A stretch of 64,000 bases of DNA from Excoecaria cochinchinensis (lineage: Eukaryota > Streptophyta > Magnoliopsida > Malpighiales > Euphorbiaceae), in NCBI GenBank assembly GCA_947683425.1, contig CANTUQ010000043.1, forward strand, positions 10,301,501 to 10,365,500, read 5' to 3'. The position numbers and the translations under genes are program-made. Positions 1-11,807 of the stretch are shown here, in pieces. The notes beneath the pieces are model-generated. The model worked only from the letters and a program-made list of their open reading frames with translations, had not been told where the DNA came from and ran no database searches. The first letter of the stretch is position 1. Each line of letters starts with the position of its first letter.

Positions 1-611
1 CCAAATCAATGAGCACCACTCCCACTAGCCTTCTCCTTTCCCTTGGGATCGCGAGGAGGCTCAACTAATCAAGAACACCTAACAAAGACATACAAATACA
101 AAACCTAAATGAAAACCCAATCTAAATAAAACAAGAACAATGGAAGAAGAAGATGAAGAAACCATGAAAGACTTACCAATCTAAGCTCAAGGGACTGATC
201 AATTTCCACCACCACACTTGAATCCAAGCTAGGGCACCCAAGTGAAGAGAAAAGAGGAAAAAGGAGGGAAGAGAAGGGAGGAAACGGGAAAGAGACAGCA
301 ATTTGCCGTTCTCATTTCTCTCTCCTTCTCTTTATTACCTTTTTCCTAATTCCTAGCCACATGTCACTCTTTGGTTGGTGGAACTTGACCACTCACACCC
401 AACAAACACACAAGACCAACCCATATAATTCACACACTACAACCATATGCTCATGCACACACTAACACGACCCAATGAACATACACCCTACTAACATAAA
501 TGCAACCACACTAAATTATAGCCCATAAAACATGCTTTTTACCCAAATGCCCTTAACACATGCCAAAACTCTCACACATGCGCACATACACATGGCAAAC
601 ATGGCTCAAAC
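1..611 (-). repeat. LTR fragment, family A (copy A0), reverse orientation
   Basis: The reverse complement matches the 5' part of the family A LTRs at 37891, 40322 and 62089. Shared blocks include GAGCCAT near 600, the GGGCATTTTGGTAA type block near 530, the GTGAGTGGTCAAGTTCCACC type block near 370, and the GTGGTGGAAATTGATCA block near 200. The LTR start itself (TGTCACACCCC) is missing, so the copy is broken near 611, and its 3' part lies outside the window. The short reading frames here are not coding. The family assignment rests on block-by-block comparison by eye. Confidence 0.75.
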
Positions 612-862
612 ATGCTCAGGTCCAGTTCCAGCAGGCTGCCCGAGTAGCACAACAGGCAACACCAGCAGGGCTACCATCGATCATTATCCCTTCTCAGCCA
701 GCTGTAGGAGCCAGGCCGTTAGCCCCCTAACAGTTAGCCTCCACCCCTAGAGCCGAACCAGCCACCTACGTCGTAGGACCATCCTCCTCCGGCACTCAGC
801 CCATTCGGGTATTAGATGATGAGGAGGACCCAAAGGAGCCTACAGATTATACACCCCTGTAG
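612..862 (+). pseudogene. 3' end of a Tat accessory ORF (same family as 20732-22702)
   Basis: This stretch encodes a degraded Pro/Gln-rich region. It closes with the in-frame tail VLDDEEDPKEPTDYTPL and a TAG stop at 860-862. The B1 accessory ORF ends with ISDDEDPDKEPSDYAPV. Both are followed by a similar 3' UTR (TCAAGGAGT, then a run of T-rich sequence with GTATAAAA). The left side is cut by the family A LTR fragment. It is the remnant of a second, divergent Tat element in the same strand orientation as B1. Confidence 0.7.
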
Positions 863-1690
863 CTCATATTCAAGGAGTTTTATATTCTTTGTCTATTGAT
901 GTATAAAATTTTCACTTTTGTTAGTGGAATTTTGATTTTGCTGAAATGTAAATTTATTTTAACCTTTTGCATATCTTGTTGATATTTTATGTTTGGTTTC
1001 AAAAAGGGTCGATATATTGAAATAACATAACAGGAAAAAAATGATCAACATAAAGAACAAAAAAGATGAACAAAACAAATAACAATAAACAATGATAAAG
1101 ACATGAACTCCACATCTTAAAAAGATTAAGTCAATGCAATAAGATAATGGAGTCTTTCGAAATTATAGTAGAACATGCCAATAACTCATGACGTGTAAAA
1201 TGACTACATCATTAGAAAATAACTTTCTACCAGTTGAGTTATAATAGAATTCACTCAAGGCTCAACAGTAAATTAGGAATCGTGGCGACTGGATGGTGGT
1301 CAGCTAATCAGATGCCATGCTGACCGGATGGTGGTCAACCAATCAAAGGCCATGTCAACCGGATGGTGGTCAGCCAATCAGATATCGAGCGAATCGAATG
1401 GGGGTCAACAAAACAATCGTAATTGAGTCATAGTTAAATAACACTACAGCTCAATGGCAATGATCAGATGCCTTGCATGCCGAATTGGGGTTAGCAAGAG
1501 CATGCCATGCCAGACTGAATGGTGGTAAGCAAAATGATTACGAATGAGCCACAGTTGAATAATACTACAGCTCAATGGTAGTGATTAGGTGCCTTGCAGA
1601 CCGAATGGGGGTTAGTAAGAGCATGTCATGCCAGACCGAATGGTGGTCAGCAAAATGATTGCGAACGAGCCATAGTTGAATAACATTACA
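863..1690 (+). repeat. Tat-element 3' UTR with tandem repeats
   Basis: This is non-coding sequence after the accessory ORF remnant. From about 1280 a short ACCGGATGGTGGTCA-type unit is repeated. From about 1425 three copies of a roughly 121-bp unit begin with GAG(T/C)CA(T/C)AG, at about 1425, 1545 and 1667. Tat, Ogre and Retand elements are known for variable tandem repeats between their last ORF and the polypurine tract, which fits this position. The region ends abruptly at 1690, where a minus-strand LTR begins. Confidence 0.7.
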
Positions 1691-4344
1691 TGTGATGCCC
1701 ATTCTCAACCACTGGAATAGCTCAGCTGAAGCAGTCGAGAATGATCGCCACACAACAATCACATTCACATAACATTATCCTCCACATACATTAAAACCTA
1801 TACAAATAAATTTCATCACTAAGGATTCATATGCAGCAGATATCTCATGCACAATTTACACATTCACCTGCTTATATACATCATACATATATACTGTAGG
1901 TCTACTATATGATACTTAATTATTACATTCATATAGATTCCTTAATTGCAAAAGGATTAAACATTACATTTACAAAAATAATTGCCCAAAAACCCAAAAC
2001 CTACACTAATCTCCTAGTGTTGACCGTTGGCAATACGGAACTCGTCCTTCAAGATCACCTCGCGTTCAAACCTACACGGATTAGCAAACCCATGCTAAGC
2101 GGTAACGCTTAGTAGGGAAACAACATTTGCACATATATATATCATATAATATAATAACTACACAGTTAAAAGATATAACATATTACAAGTATAATATCCA
2201 TTAATTCAGTTTATCAAAATTCATGTATCATATAGATGCTTATGCTGTAATCATATAATTAACCAGTTTAACTCATGAATAATAATCTTCTTCGCAGTAG
2301 TATTTGCATTCACATTGAATTCTCAATCATTTATTCATATCACACATTGTTCACTTGTTACTTTCGTTAGTTTAATTTTGCTTGCAGTTCAAATATACGG
2401 ATAACGGGTATCGCATTGGTACCCCATGGGTACAGTAAAATCAGTGTATCCATGGATACTCACATTTGCATTGGTACCCTAAGGTACAGTAAAATTCAAC
2501 ATATTCAATGTTTTACATTGAAGAATCCAACAAGGATTCAAATCACATTGTGATTCCAGAGGAATCGGACGCATTAGGCTGCAGTACTTAGACCCTATAG
2601 GCATGCCTATCTATCCACTACTTGACTCGTAGGCTATAATTATTTAATTCGATTATCAACTTATTTGATCACATGATTCAACTATTATAATAAGTCAATA
2701 GAGCGGATATTAATACTGTTCCTTCATTACACATATTTGTAAACCAATAACAAATTCACATTCTTGTCCACCATCCAGCCATATAACACTTAATCACATA
2801 AGATCATCATATATGTTACTAACATTAAACACTTATTAAGTGTCATTATACTTAATTAATCATCGCTTTACCATTTGGACATCAACCACAAATGACTAAG
2901 AAGTTTGCACAAAAATAGGGCACCTCACAGTCACAACCATTTTGGTTGTCACAGTGACATACCACAGGTTCCATAACAGTCACAACCATTTTGGTTGTCG
3001 CCGTGACATACGCCAATTACCCAAAGCAAAATGCATTCATTGGGTATCTCAAGGTCAGAACCATTTGGTTGTCACCGTGACATACTCACTAGGTGTAAAG
3101 CAAAATATAAATCAAGGTACCTCACGGTCACAACCATTTGGTTGTCACCGTGACATACCATGTTCACTTCGGGCAGAATAGATTTTATGGTACCTCACGG
3201 TCACAATAATTTTGGTCGTGACATACCAAGTACAACTAGGCAGAATGTAACTTTGCATACCTCACGGTGGCAACCTCTTGATTGTCACCGTGACCTATGC
3301 AAGAGTTTCAAATCACAATTGTGCAAACCACATCATTTCTCATGTCATTCGCAAGACTTACCATTTCACTATTTTATCCTCCTATCAATATGCAAATCAA
3401 CTTATTAACTAGCATATTGTACAATTTCCATTCAACTTAACTCAATTTAAGATGCAACGAATTAAGCACATTACATGTTCTACAACCCTAGTTATAATTT
3501 ATCATGCTATAGGCATCTCTTATTCACATGCCATTAGAGCCCCTCAAGCAAACACAAACCAACCAACATTTTATACCATTCACACAATAAATATCCATAA
3601 ACCAATATTTAACATTCAATATAACCAATTCAGCTAACACATAACCAGAAATAAGCAAGTTTCCTAAGCCTCTTCTCCTATGCTCTTAAAGGCCTCCTTT
3701 TGAGCTAGGTTCTCCAATCTTAGCTTTCCCTTTGTCTTGCTTTGATTTTTCAGCTACACATATAGTTCAATTTCAAGAATTAGAACTCCAAATCAAATTC
3801 CATACCAATTCAAAATCAAAGAACAAATGGAGAAGCTAAAGAGTAATCCAACTAAAGCACTTACCTATCAATTACCACCTCTAAATACTTGATCAACATA
3901 GCAAAATTCATTGGATTAGAGTGGAGAATACCAAAGGAAATCACACGGAAAAAGAAAGGTAGAGGAAGCAAATTTTAGAGAGATGGAAATGGCTAGAAAA
4001 CACATGCAAGCTAGTGGCCTCTCTCTCTCTACAAACCCCCTTATATTGCATGCAAAGGAAGAAGTGTCAACTTCCTTAACTCACACGTGGACTCCACCAC
4101 TACATCCTTAATCCAAATTTGATTCAACTAAACATCTTTAACATTAATTAATCCCCACTTATTGTTAATCATGCATAATTGCCAACAAGTCACTTAACTC
4201 ACTTTATTTCTTCAATTAAGTCCTCAACTACCTACACTTAAGTCCTTATTCATGCACCTTTAATCCAGATTTTACAACACACTTCAATTTAGCATATTCA
4301 CTACACAATTAATCACCTTACCACTAGGGTACATACCTGAATCA
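1691..4344 (-). repeat. Chromovirus LTR I (reverse orientation, about 2.65 kb)
   Basis: Read on the minus strand, the LTR starts at 4344 (TGATTCAGGTATGTACCCTAG, a variant of the TGT..GTACCCTAG start) and ends at 1691 (GGGCATCACA). It directly abuts the pol end at 4345, so it is the 3' LTR of that element. Landmarks in minus order are a splice donor GGTAAGTG at 3864, a palindrome cluster at 2932-3295, the ATAGGCATGCCTAT palindrome near 2600, hairpins at 2419-2566, the CTAAGCGTTACCGCTTAG hairpin at 2095-2112, and an acceptor GTGTAG at 2072. The right boundary is good to a few bases only. Confidence 0.7.
2932..3295 (-). repeat. Palindromic module cluster, GTCACGGTGACAACC type
   Basis: Five to six copies occur of an inverted repeat in which GTCACGGTGACAACC is followed within a few bases by its approximate complement GGTTGTGACCGTGAG. 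Copies are separated by unrelated AT-rich spacers of about 30-40 bp. It lies in the LTR where other families carry TCGCGATCGCGA or CACGGCGGTAAGG clusters. Confidence 0.7.
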
Positions 4345-4845
4345 AATAGATGGGGATGTTATTCCCGCGTAGCTGCTTCAGGCTCGTATGTCGCCTCTTC
4401 CACTCCATGGTGTTGCTAAAGCACTTTCACAAGTGGAATCTGTTTATTCCGAAGCTGCCTTACTTCTCTTGCTAGAACTGCTTTCGGTTTCTCATTGTAA
4501 GAGAAATCCGATTGAACCTCAACTTCTTACACAGGTATCACATGGGACTTATCTGATCGATACTTCCTCAATATAGACACATGGAAAACATCGTGGAGTT
4601 TGGTTAATGCCGGAGGCAAAACTAACCGGTAAGCCACTGAACCCACTCTGTCTAACACTTCATATGGTCCAATAAATCTCGGACTTAATTTTCCTTTCTT
4701 TCTGAACCTCAATACCTTTCTCCAAGGAGACACTTTCAAGAAAACTTTGTCACCAACTTCAAATTCAATATCCTTCCTTTTGAAGTCCTCATACGACTTC
4801 TATCTGTCAGTAGTTGTTTTCATTTGCTGTTGAATGATTCTAGTG
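4345..4845 (-). pseudogene. Chromovirus pol 3' end: integrase C-terminus and chromodomain remnant
   Basis: The minus-strand translation gives the Ty3/gypsy integrase C-terminal block: MKTTTDR, then KRKDIEFEVGDKVFLKVSPW, KKGKLSPRFIGPYEVL and HDVFHVSILRKY. It then decays into a chromodomain-like end containing PLVKVLWQHHGVEEATYEPE in scattered frames. In the living family this domain follows the catalytic core of integrase and helps direct insertion to heterochromatin. The gene is truncated upstream at about 4845, where an LTR fragment in the other orientation starts. Frameshifts and stops make it a pseudogene. The family call is firm; the clade (Tekay/Del-like) is probable. Confidence 0.85.
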
Positions 4846-5285
4846 TTTCCCCACTAAGCATTATCGCTTAGCACGGTGTTTTATCCGTGCAGGTGCGGAA
4901 GGCGTTTGTGCTTTGGGAGAGTTACCGCCAATCAAGCCAACATAGAGGGTTTAGTGTGGGGCTTATTTTTGTAGTAGTTATGATGATTCTTTTTGTAATA
5001 AAACTCTCATGTATAAGTTTTTGTAAGGTTCCGCTCTGAATATTTTGGGATATGTAATTATTTTGTAATATCAGTTTGATCAGAACATTATTGTAATGAA
5101 TGTTGTTATAGTAATGCATGATCTTGATGATGTTTCTCTAAAGTTTTAATTTCCGCTGTAATTTTGTACGTGTTGATGTTTGAATGTTTTCTTTATATCG
5201 ATCTGTCTGGTGTAACACCCCTGCTCCTACAGCATCTCACTCCTATCCGGATGGGTTCACCTACGTATGGGTAGGGGGTGTTACA
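4846..5285 (+). repeat. 3' fragment of a chromovirus LTR
   Basis: The fragment opens at the conserved hairpin CTAAGCATTATCGCTTAG (4854-4871), followed by CACGG..CCGTG and the acceptor-like GTGCAG, then AT-rich sequence with GTAATAAAA. It ends with GGGGGTGTTACA at 5285. This is the last 440 bp of an LTR of the A/E/F type; the 5' 2 kb or more are missing. Confidence 0.75.
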
Positions 5286-5554
5286 GCAAGTGACTGACAG
5301 AAGTCCTATGCAGACTTAAAGCGAAAGGATATCGAATATGAGGCTGGTGACAAAGTCTTTTTAAGAGTATCGGCATGGAGAAAAGGTGCTTCGTTTCGGG
5401 AAGAAAGGAAAATTGAGCCCGAGATTTATTGGCCTTTATGAAGTGCTTGAACGAATTGGACTAGTAGCTTATCGATCGGCTCTGCCATTAGAATTAGCCA
5501 AGCTATATGATGTGTTCCATGTGTCTATATTGCAGAAGTACTGGTAGGATGAGT
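5286..5554 (+). pseudogene. Chromovirus pol: integrase C-terminal fragment, left part
   Basis: The translation yields KSYADLKRKDIEYEAGDKVF, then after a frameshift GKKGKLSPRFIGLYEVLERI and YDVFHVSILQKYW. This is the same integrase C-terminal block as the minus-strand copy at 4345-4845, but from a different element. The reading stops at TAG just before 5550 and is then broken by solo LTR J. It resumes at 7782, so both pieces belong to one pol gene. The catalytic domain is absent because the left side abuts an LTR fragment. Confidence 0.85.
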
Positions 5555-7776
5555 TGTGAGGACCCGAATTGTACCCTAGAAGGAATTGTGAGTTAATAAG
5601 GATGTAATTAAAAAGAAAATAAGTTATTAAAGGATAGAATTTTGAAAGAGGGAGTAAATTGTATTTGGCTAAGGATTTAATGGGATTTTATCAAGAGATT
5701 GACATGTGGATAGAGGAGTTATGAGAGTTGGTGGCCTTTATTATGTTGGTTGGCCGGCTTTATGCTCTTTATCTCTCCCTTTTGTTTTGCATTTTCTGCA
5801 TTTTTCATCTTTTATTTCTTCTTCTTTCCCGTTTGATTTACCCAAGTGTTGGCTTGGATTGGTTTGAAGACTTAAGAGAGAGATTAGAGGTCTTGTAAGA
5901 GATTTGCAAGGTAAGTGTCGTTGGATTTTCGGGTATCAAGTATTCTCTTTGTTCTTCCATTTCTATTTTTGATTTAAAGTAGTTTGAGTTTGGATTAAGT
6001 ATTTATTTTGGATGATTTTTGTGCAAGAAGCCGTTGACAAGAGGAAAGAGAAGTGCTAGGAAAAGATTTGAGCTGAAGAAGAGAAGTGATTTAAGCTACA
6101 TTTTGAGGTCAGGATCGTATGTGATTTTGTTAGATGCATGTTGTTAAGCTGTTATTATACTTGATTGCTTGCTAGATGCATGATGAATGGTTAGGAATTT
6201 GAGAGCTTTGATTTAGTTCAACAACTCCCTTAGTTGTTAAATTAACTATGACTTGTTATTGTTGAGTGATTTGAAGTGGTCATGAGATTTGATGATCATG
6301 TGCATGTTAGTATGCATGTTATAAGTTATACATGAGTAAATTCCATGTATGAGAATACTTAGTGGATGGCCTTTCAGTTGGTTTTAGCTTGTGTATGATG
6401 TTAGAAGCCATGCATGTGATTAAAGATTTATGTGTGTAAGGTTGACTCGTGTAGAGCTATGTAGATCGGCATTCTTTGGTAAAGCTAGGCTCTGTCGTGA
6501 GCGCGATAGAGCTCGATTATTCGAGCTTCTGTCGAGGAGTTCTCTATTTTGAGCATGACCTCGGTCGCGAGCGTGACAAAGAGTGCCGAAGTTCAGTCGG
6601 GCTGATTCCTATCGTAGGCTGTTAGTGTGCGTGAGGGTGTCCGAGGCCCTTCCGCCCTCTATGTGAGTGCGGCCTTGTGCGCGGGCGCAATAGAAGCTAT
6701 CCAGCTCTTTGTCGCAGGCATGATGAGCAGTCGCGAGCGTGACCTAGTGGACATTTTATCTCTGTTGCCGGCGCAACTAAGGTCGCGAGTGCGACCCTTA
6801 TTGGTGCTTTGAATAATCTTTATTTATGATATTATGTATGAATTTTAATTTATACTTTGCATGGTTTGCTTAGTTAATACTTGAATGGAGTGGATGTTCA
6901 ATGATTTAATAGATACTTGAATACACGTAGAATATTTGGTTTACTATATAGAGTTTATTTGCATAAACCTGAATGTTCATAGTAGTGGATAGATAAGCAT
7001 GCTTGTAAAAGGGTTAGAGTACAGCTGCCAGTGTGGCACCATTTGTGCCTAGATGTTGAATACCATGAGTATTTAGATATTGAGTTAGGTCTCCAAATGT
7101 TTTGATACTGTTAATCAGTATCTAGAGTACTCGTATCCATCATTGATGTGAATTCAAGCTATTAAATGTTAAGTATTCTATATGAGATATGATGGAGGCT
7201 TTTCTACATTTATGCCTTTTTATGGAAGCAATAACATGTTACATGTACACATGTATGAATATATGTAAGAGGTAGTGAAATGTTATCCCATTTCGTATAA
7301 GATGTTTGCATGACTATTGATATGTAGTGTTGTGTTGTATTTTGCGACTTCAATAAAAGTATTTTGTTCTGTATATCCCTATGAAGCGTTATCATTTAGC
7401 AAGGGTGTTTTCAAGTGTAGGTTTATAGGTTCGGACCGGTATAGAGTTTTGTTCATCTGCTAGCCACTAAGAGCTTGAGTGGAGTTCTTTTTGTATATGA
7501 TAGAGTTTCTTTTATAATATCATGATATGTAAAAAGGGAATTTTTGTATATAAAGTGTAAACCTTAATTGTGCTTATGACTGTAATTTGGACAATGATAT
7601 TTTTTGATAGAGGAACAATGATGTTTTATTATATGTATAGTATTAAAATTTCTTTAATATAAATATGCTTTTACTTTGTGATTTCTTCTCCATCTTAAGG
7701 TATGAATATATGTGTATGAGTATATGTGTGTGCGTACCGACCCCGATATCCTCCCAGGGGGTATTGGGGCGTTACG
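5555..7776 (+). mobile_element. Solo LTR J (2,222 bp) with perfect TSD TGAGT
   Basis: The LTR starts TGTGAGGACCCGAATTGTACC and ends GGGGCGTTACG, with the final CA mutated to CG. It is flanked by TGAGT at 5550-5554 and 7777-7781. It splits one pol reading frame, which confirms both borders. No internal region is present, so it arose by recombination between two LTRs. Inside are a perfect donor GCAAG/GTAAGT at 5911, a GC-rich TCGTGAGCGCGA cluster at 6480-6800, the AAGCATGCTT palindrome at 6995-7004, serial hairpins at 7026-7122, a decayed TGAAGCGTTATCATTTAG hairpin at 7382-7399, and the acceptor GTGTAG ending at 7420. Confidence 0.92.
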
Positions 7777-7781
7777 TGAGT

Positions 7782-8020
7782 CTCATGTTTTAATAATACA
7801 AGATGTGCAAGTGCAACCAGATTTCTGATATGATGAGCAACCCAAAGCAATTCTGGCTAGGGATACGAGACAACTTCGAATTAAGCAGATTCCCTTAGTG
7901 AAGGTGCTTTGGCATCATCATGGAGTTGAAAAAGCAATATGGGAACCCAAATTTGCAAAGAAAACTTTGTATCCTCAGCTGTTCAATTTAGGTATGAATT
8001 TTGAGGATGAAATTCTTTGA
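7782..8020 (+). pseudogene. Chromovirus pol: chromodomain fragment, right part
   Basis: This continues the pol frame interrupted by LTR J. It reads YDEQPKAILARDTRQLRIKQ, then IPLVKVLWHHHGVEKAIWEP and the terminus MNFEDEIL with a TGA stop at 8018-8020. The VKVLW..HGVE.A.WEP pattern is the chromodomain-like end of Tekay/Del-type integrases. One internal TGA precedes YDEQP. The stop is followed at once by a purine-rich tract and an LTR, as expected for the end of pol. Confidence 0.88.
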
Positions 8021-8032
8021 GGAGGGTAGAGT
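8021..8032 (+). promoter_or_regulatory. Polypurine tract before LTR K
   Basis: GGAGGGTAGAGT lies between the pol stop codon and the LTR start. In LTR retrotransposons this tract primes plus-strand DNA synthesis. Confidence 0.75.
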
Positions 8033-9707
8033 TGTAAGGCCACAACTTGTACCCTGGTCGTTTTAAACACCATTGGGCTATGAGAGTGGCCTAAGTTATG
8101 TAATTAGTTAAGAATTGGTGTTTGGGACATAACCAATATTGATTGGGAAGTTAGGATTAAAATGGTCATTTAATTCCTAAGGATTAAATTGCATGAATAA
8201 GTCGTTTAGTATGTTAATACATGAATTAAGTTAATCTAAGAGGTTAATGCATGATTTAAAGTTAGTCAAAGGACTAAAAGAAGAATTTGTAAAGTGGGCA
8301 AATCATAAGTCAACAATTGGATGGAGGGGATTTAAAGAGGAAGAGAAGAGATATACATGGCTTTAAAAGCCACAAAGGGCAGTAGATTTGGGAGTACGAA
8401 TCCAGCTACCTTCGCTTCCATCAAGTTGCCATTTTCTTCTTCTCTTAAATCATTTCCACCGCCATAAAAGTTTTGCCCAAGTGTTTCCTAAGTTAGAAGA
8501 GTTCATTGTTTTTGTTTGATAAGATTAAGGTAAGTTATGAACTTATTTTTTTTCTTCTTGTTATTCTACCCGTGAGTTTGAGTTAGAGCTATGGTTATGG
8601 TGTGCATTCTTAACTTATGGTATGAATTGTAGTGGAAAAGGCAAGTGGAGCTAGGGGAAAAGAGAAGATTGGTGAAGGAGGAGCAAATTAAAGCCAAGGA
8701 AGAGCAAGAAAAGATTTGGGAAATTTAATGTTTATTGTATATAATTTGACAATTGTTATATTGAGATGTGTAGAACTGAGCTGGGTTGAAATTGGTTGTG
8801 AATTGATTAAATTTGGGGCATGATGAGTTTTAGGGGAAACTCTGCCCAAATCTTTGTCTGACTCTTGGTGTTTATTTTGGGTATTAGTGGAGCTATACAA
8901 CTCCAAATTGCATTATTTTGGTTATATTGGAAATTTAAAACATAAATCTACATTTTTTTCTAGAAATAGCCTTGGGCTGGTTCTTACTCTAAGATTCCTT
9001 AAAATGAGCTTAAACTTAATTTAGGGGTTCAACCACCCCAATAGGAACAACCTGGGTTGTTTAGGCTATATCTATAATTTTAGATGTCAATTTGACTAGA
9101 AACCTATGCCACGGGAAAGTTAACATCTAGGGGAATAAATGTTAGAAGGAAATTTTGCTTAAAAAAGGTGCTTACCCATTCGTTAGGAGTGTCCAAGTTA
9201 AGTCAAGTCTATGGCCCTATTGAATCATGGGTTTTTATGCAATAAAATTGGGCTACACGGAGGTAAGGATTTCCTAACCACCGTGTAAAATAGTTCTTTC
9301 GCATTAGTTTGGCCTAAAAATGAAGTCACAGGGCGGTTAGAGATTTCTGACTGCCGTGTGATAGCCCTAACCGTCGTGTAAAATGTCCTTACAGTCATGT
9401 GAAAACATTTTGGATAGCATCTTTTTAGAATCTTTTAGATTCCTCAGTTTACAAGGCTGTCAGGAACTCCTGACCGCCGTGTGATATTTTGTGACCGCGG
9501 TGTAAAGGCATTCTATTTTCAATTTAATGTTTATGTCCTGGTTCACACGGATGTCAGGATTTCCTGACCGTCGTGTCCAACTTGCTTTATGCATCATTTT
9601 TGTTTCTTTTATTAGAGATGATTTGAAATGCGCACTTAATATAACTTGTAAGAGATCTTAAAAATGGTTTGGAAATATTAACTGGATGCAATAATTGGTA
9701 AGGTATG
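8033..9707 (+). repeat. 3' LTR K of the chromovirus (truncated)
   Basis: The LTR starts TGTAAGGCCACAACTTGTACC, directly after the polypurine tract. It contains a donor site AAG/GTAAGTTA at 8530. A cluster of CACGG..CCGTGT inverted repeats with the core TGTCAGGA..TCCTGACCG lies at 9246-9575. It is cut at 9707 by a Tat LTR, so the 3' portion is not seen here. Short reading frames inside are not genes. Confidence 0.8.
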
Positions 9708-11014
9708 TGTGGACACCGGGTCCCGAGGCGATCCAAGATCAGGATTACCCGATGATGAAAATAAAGACCGATTAATAAGCAAGAAAATAGGAATTGATCG
9801 TCTCCTTGTCAAGTTCTTTTGTCTATTTCACAATGCTTTTAAAATTTTTGTTTTATTTTATTTTATTTTTATTTTTATTTTTGAAAACAAGGTTTTTTTT
9901 ATGGGTTTGAATGCGGAGGGCACACACATGTTGTCTCGCTGGGGGAGGAATGCACAGGCAGGGAGTTGCCCCTGTTGCGCGAGGGGTGTTTCCCCCTACC
10001 TCGCATGTGGAAAGGGGTGCTCCCCCGTGCATACGAGAGTGCTCGCCCCTCGCATAGGGGTAGCCACGTGGCAGCCCCTCACGCGAGGGTCCTTTACGCG
10101 CTCCTGCCCTGTAGGCGTGGCCTATGCACGGGCAGTAGCCTCGTACGAGGCAAACTCGCAAGCGCAGCTTACATCCATGAGGCTGCCCCTCGCGCAAGGG
10201 CAGCAGCGCGCGAGGCCGACCCTGCCCACGAGCAACCACGCAGTAGAAGCACGCCCTCGTCAGGCTACCCCTCGTCACTGTCCTCCCTTCTGAAGCGGGA
10301 CTTTGCCAGATTTTGAAGGAGCTATAGTCCAAATCGGACTTAAAAAACCTATTTTTTTTAGTTTTTATGCAATTTTTTGGTGTATTTTATAAGAAGAAGA
10401 GAGAGAAAAACAAAGGGATTAGAAAATTTTAGAAAGGATTTTGAAAGAGAAAAGTTTTTTAGAACAAATATGTGGGAGTTTCTTAGGGAGAAAAGAACCC
10501 ATTTTCTTTGAGAGCAAGAATTTATTCTTTAATTTTCTTGAAACAAGAAAAATGTTTGTTGAGATTAGATTTAACTTGAGGAAGGGAAAATCAATTTCCT
10601 TTTCTTGGGTTTCACATGAAGCAATAGAAAAACCATTTTTAAGTTTTGGTGTTCTTGAGTTTTTTGAGACAAAAACTTAAGATTTTTTGAATCTTTTTGA
10701 ACCTATTTTTTTGAATCTTGACGAGGAGAACTGATTGAGACATCTTGCTTCATGATTATCTACTATGAGGGTAAAGGATCTTGAACCCATTTTTATTATC
10801 CCATTTTTATTTTCTCATTTTACTTTTCCTGCATTAATGAATACATGAACAATAATTCAATGAATGTGTGTTTTTATAATGGGGATTTATTTTTCTCTAA
10901 TATAATTTTCCAATTTTTATTTTATTTTTGGCATGAAAATAGATAAATGAATATGATTTGGGTGTGAAAAATCAGGTTTATTGTTTGTTTTTTTGGTATG
11001 ATTTTTGTGATAAT
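9708..11014 (+). repeat. Tat-type LTR C1 (partial)
   Basis: It starts TGTGGACACCGGGTCCCGAG, a variant of the C/G family start. A strongly GC-rich block at 9950-10300 is full of CCCTCGCG/CGCGAGGG inverted repeats. Purine-rich leader-like sequence follows (10390-10680), then a donor-like GAG/GTAAAGG at 10771. It is interrupted by another LTR of the related C2 type at 11015. Overlapping reading frames of 116-194 codons in the GC-rich block run on both strands and are a composition effect, not genes. Confidence 0.75.
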
Positions 11015-11787
11015 TGTAGACACCGGGTCCCGATCCGGTCCAAAATCAGGATTACCCAATGATCAAAATAAAAACCGATTCGTCAACAAGAAAATGAAAA
11101 TTAAAAATAAAACTTGGGGTTCAAAAATCATAGTTTTAAAGTTTTATTTTTAATTAAAAAAAATATTTCGGCAGGTCGCGGTTGCTACTGCGCGCACGGG
11201 GCGCAGGCATGCACCCCGCTTGTGCGGAGCGCGTAGGGGCGCGCGTGGAGCGCCTGGGCTCTGAGGTGCGGGCGCTGAGGCACGCCCCGCAGCTCGCAAG
11301 TGAGTTGTTTGTGTATTAAATTGGTGTCCTTAATTTAACCCATTTTATTTCCTACATATATATTAAACATCTTTTGTATTTATCTTATCTTTATGTTTAT
11401 ATGGTAATTTTAGAATTATTACTACCATTTTTTTTATTGTTGTTTTTTATTATATGGGTAAAATGTGACGTTTGCTTGTTGAGCATCGTCGTGACTGAAT
11501 AGAGGGGTCACGACACGTAGGAGACTATGCCAATTGGGTGAGACCTTCTCTACTTTAAGACCCCAAGGTTAGATAACCTTTCCCAATTTCTTGTAAATTG
11601 GGTGGCGACTACAAAATATCTCAAAGGTGCCTAAAGGTTTCATGGGACTAGATGACCTACCCCAATGTCCTATTGGGTGGGGATTCCAAAATGTCTCATG
11701 TTACCCAAGATCAAATGACGCGAACCAATCTCTCGAGCACTAAAAATGGGCCAATAAGGGGGCCTTCCCGGTTCGGCATACGTCACA
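11015..11787 (+). repeat. 5' LTR of Tat element C2 (773 bp)
   Basis: It starts TGTAGACACCGGGTCCCGAT and ends CATACGTCACA, immediately before a primer-binding site. A compact GC-rich block at 11165-11300 holds GCGCAGG/GCACCCCGC repeats. It is much shorter than the 2.1-kb B LTRs and probably internally reduced. The likely partner 3' LTR start is at 37848. Confidence 0.8.
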
Positions 11788-11788
11788 T

Positions 11789-11807
11789 TGGTGACTCTGC
11801 TAGTGAC
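11789..11807 (+). promoter_or_regulatory. Primer-binding site of C2
   Basis: TGGTGACTCTGCTAGTGAC begins one base after the LTR end. It is the site type seen in Tat/Ogre elements, which are usually reported as primed by tRNA-Arg; I did not check a tRNA sequence. Confidence 0.7.

Noticed and set aside
532..750. 72-codon frame at the left end
   Set aside because: It spans the junction of an LTR fragment and the Tat tail and is not in the frame of the conserved DDEEDPKEPTDYTPL tail.
4388..4576. Plus-strand 62-codon frame
   Set aside because: It is the antisense shadow of the chromovirus integrase remnant on the minus strand.
9709..10332. Reading frames of 116, 159 and 194 codons in the C1 LTR
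   Set aside because: They overlap on opposite strands in a GC-rich inverted-repeat block of an LTR and include low-complexity FIFIFIFE-type stretches; no domain is recognisable.
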